Shown piece after piece: positions 4,777 to 6,066 of a stretch of DNA of 6,066 bases. The stretch's first letter is position 1, and the number at the start of each line of letters is the position of its first letter. Under the pieces are notes generated by a model, which saw only the letters and a list, made by a program, of their open reading frames with translations, searched no databases and was not told where the DNA came from. This stretch comes from CAXBCP01 sp963974055. GTDB taxonomy: Bacteria; Pseudomonadota; Alphaproteobacteria; MPNO01; UBA830. The position numbers and the translations under genes were made by a program. The stretch spans positions 1-6,066 of the forward strand of contig CAXBCP010000075.1 of assembly GCA_963974055.1 (NCBI GenBank), read 5' to 3'.

Positions 4777-6021
4777 ATGACAAACGATGCGGTGCAGGGG
4801 AATGCAACCCTGTCGGGCCTGCGGGTGCTCGATCTTACCCAGTTTCTGGCGGGGCCCTACGCGACCATGATTTTCGCGGATCTCGGTGCCGAGGTCGTGA
4901 AGCTCGAAGCGCCCGCCGGCGACTGGTCGCGCGTGCTGCCGCCGAATTTCGTCGGCGACGACAGCTGCTATTACCTGTCGATCAACCGGAACAAGAAAAG
5001 CATCGTTGTCGATATCAAATCGCCGGACGGTCTGGAGATCGTCAAACGCCTTGCGGACGAAAGCGACATCCTGGTCGAAAATTTCCGCCCCGGCGTGCTC
5101 GACCGGCTCGGTCTGACCTATGCCGACCTGTCGGCGCGCAATCCGGGCCTGATCTGGGCGTCGATCAGCGGGTTCGGCCAGACCGGCGCCGACCGCGACA
5201 GGCCGGCATACGACATGATCGTGCAGGCGATTTCCGGCGGCATGAGCATGACCGGCGAACCCGGACGTTCCGCCGTGCGGTCGGGAGTCCCGCTGGGCGA
5301 TCTGAGCGCCGGGATGTATGCCGTGATCGGCGCGCTTGCCGCGCTTGAGGAACGCCGCCGATCCGGCCAGGGCCAGTATATCGACGTCTCGATGCTGGAT
5401 TGCCAGATATCGATGCTGTGTTACCAGGCGGGGTATTTCCTGCATTCCGGCAGGAACCCGGGCCGCCAGGGCTGGGGCCACGATTCCATTCCGACCTATC
5501 GCGGTTTCAACTGCGCCAGCGGCACGTCGCTTGTGATCACCGCCAATACCGAGCGCATGTGGCAGGGGCTGTGCGACGTGCTCGGCATCGCCGAGATGAA
5601 GGATGACAGCCGCTTTACCCTGAACGAAGACCGCTACGCCAACCGGGCCGAACTGTGGCCGATCCTCGAAGGCGCGTTCATGAAGCACACCGCGGACCAC
5701 TGGGTGCCGAAGCTTCTCGATGCGGGCATTCCCGTGGGGGAAATCAACAATCTGGAAAAAGCCCTGTCCAATCCGCAGATCGTCGGGCGCGATATGGTTC
5801 TCGGTCTGTCGGATGGCGACGGGCACGAAATCCGGGTCGCGGGCAACCCGGTGAAGATGTCGCGGACGCCAAAGGACGATCACAGTTATCCGCCGAAACT
5901 GGGCGGCGAAACCGCCGACATTCTGGCGCATGTGCTGGCGGCGGATGAGAATGAAATCGCGCGGCTGATCGCATCCGGCGCAGTCCGGGAATATTCACCG
6001 AAGAATAAAAAGGGAGACTGA
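4777..6021 (+). CDS. CaiB/BaiF family (class III) CoA-transferase
   Basis: This 414-aa cytosolic enzyme belongs to the family that moves CoA between carboxylic acids (formyl-CoA:oxalate, carnitine, bile-acid and succinyl-CoA:benzylsuccinate transferases). Hallmarks are LSGLRVLDLTQFLAGPYAT at 12-30, the ADLGAEVVKLEAP segment at 34-46, RNKKSIVVDIKSPDG at 71-85, and LVENFRPGVLDRLGL at 99-113. The catalytic aspartate, which forms the acyl-anhydride intermediate in studied members, is Asp175 in VPLGDLSAGMYA. The interlocked-dimer type C-terminal part has GIPVGEINNLEKAL (317-330). Full length is normal and no key residue is missing. It follows the dioxygenase subunits by 89 bases and is one base from the next start, so it is probably the CoA-activation step of the same catabolic pathway. 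Acid substrate and CoA donor cannot be told from sequence. Confidence 0.94.
   Translation: MTNDAVQGNATLSGLRVLDLTQFLAGPYATMIFADLGAEVVKLEAPAGDWSRVLPPNFVGDDSCYYLSINRNKKSIVVDIKSPDGLEIVKRLADESDILVENFRPGVLDRLGLTYADLSARNPGLIWASISGFGQTGADRDRPAYDMIVQAISGGMSMTGEPGRSAVRSGVPLGDLSAGMYAVIGALAALEERRRSGQGQYIDVSMLDCQISMLCYQAGYFLHSGRNPGRQGWGHDSIPTYRGFNCASGTSLVITANTERMWQGLCDVLGIAEMKDDSRFTLNEDRYANRAELWPILEGAFMKHTADHWVPKLLDAGIPVGEINNLEKALSNPQIVGRDMVLGLSDGDGHEIRVAGNPVKMSRTPKDDHSYPPKLGGETADILAHVLAADENEIARLIASGAVREYSPKNKKGD
6012..6016 (+). promoter_or_regulatory. RBS of the last, partial gene
   Basis: GGGAG lies inside the last codons of the CoA-transferase gene, 6 bases before ATG 6023. Together with the one-base gap between stop and start it indicates translational coupling. 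Confidence 0.65.
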
Positions 6022-6022
6022 G

Positions 6023-6066
6023 ATGGAAGACGTGCTGCAACTGGACCATGACGGCGCGATCGCGCG
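6023..6066 (+). CDS. Start of a probable enoyl-CoA hydratase/isomerase (crotonase) gene, 5' end only
   Basis: Only 14 full codons are visible: MEDVLQLDHDGAIA, and the next codon starts CG. Crotonase-family proteins often begin this way (a short strand, then a D/E-x-D-G-x-h-A turn before TLNRPE), and a crotonase after a CoA-transferase would fit a beta-oxidation-like pathway. With so few residues this is a guess from pattern and context; the presence of a gene is well supported by RBS and spacing. Confidence 0.5.
   Translation, partial: MEDVLQLDHDGAIA

Noticed and set aside
4582..5931. Long reverse-strand open frame (449 codons) opposite the CoA-transferase gene
   Set aside because: The forward frame is a clear CaiB/BaiF protein with its catalytic Asp. 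The similar lengths of the three reverse frames reflect the lengths of the forward genes, not a gene family.

Overview
The window is from a moderately high-GC bacterium. The strongly GC-rich third codon positions, the PEP-CTERM-type surface protein, the style of the MsrA and the ring-hydroxylating dioxygenase / class III CoA-transferase cluster point to a proteobacterium, most likely an alphaproteobacterium. That placement is inference; nothing here fixes the species.

Left part (1-995). A reverse-strand gene runs off the left edge. It starts at a TTG codon (505) behind a near-perfect Shine-Dalgarno and encodes an exported, cysteine-rich protein I do not recognise. Its base composition is visibly less GC-rich than the right part of the window. 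A roughly 490-base divergent intergenic region follows. It has an AT-rich core and several small inverted and direct repeats, including a G-tract/C-tract arrangement directly over the ribosome-binding region of the next gene.

Middle (996-2802, + strand). First comes a 406-aa secreted protein with Thr/Asn/Ser/Gly-rich imperfect repeats, an autotransporter-like passenger segment and a C-terminal PEP-CTERM-type sorting signal. Next is msrA (peptide methionine-S-sulfoxide reductase) with a good RBS and a plausible sigma70-type promoter of its own.

Right part (2889-6066, + strand). This looks like a catabolic operon: alpha and beta subunits of a Rieske non-heme-iron ring-hydroxylating dioxygenase, a CaiB/BaiF (class III) CoA-transferase, and the first 14 codons of a gene whose N-terminus resembles enoyl-CoA hydratase/isomerase (crotonase) proteins. 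The likely logic is oxidation of an aromatic or cyclic acid by the dioxygenase, with CoA activation and beta-oxidation-like steps by the later genes. The substrate cannot be read from the sequence, and no ferredoxin or reductase for the dioxygenase lies in the window.

The main oddity is the beta subunit. Its conserved N-terminus fits a start at an ATC codon (4202) placed 8 bases after a GGAG, and no ATG, GTG or TTG lies in frame at a sensible position. I found no tRNA, rRNA, CRISPR array, insertion sequence or convincing rho-independent terminator.
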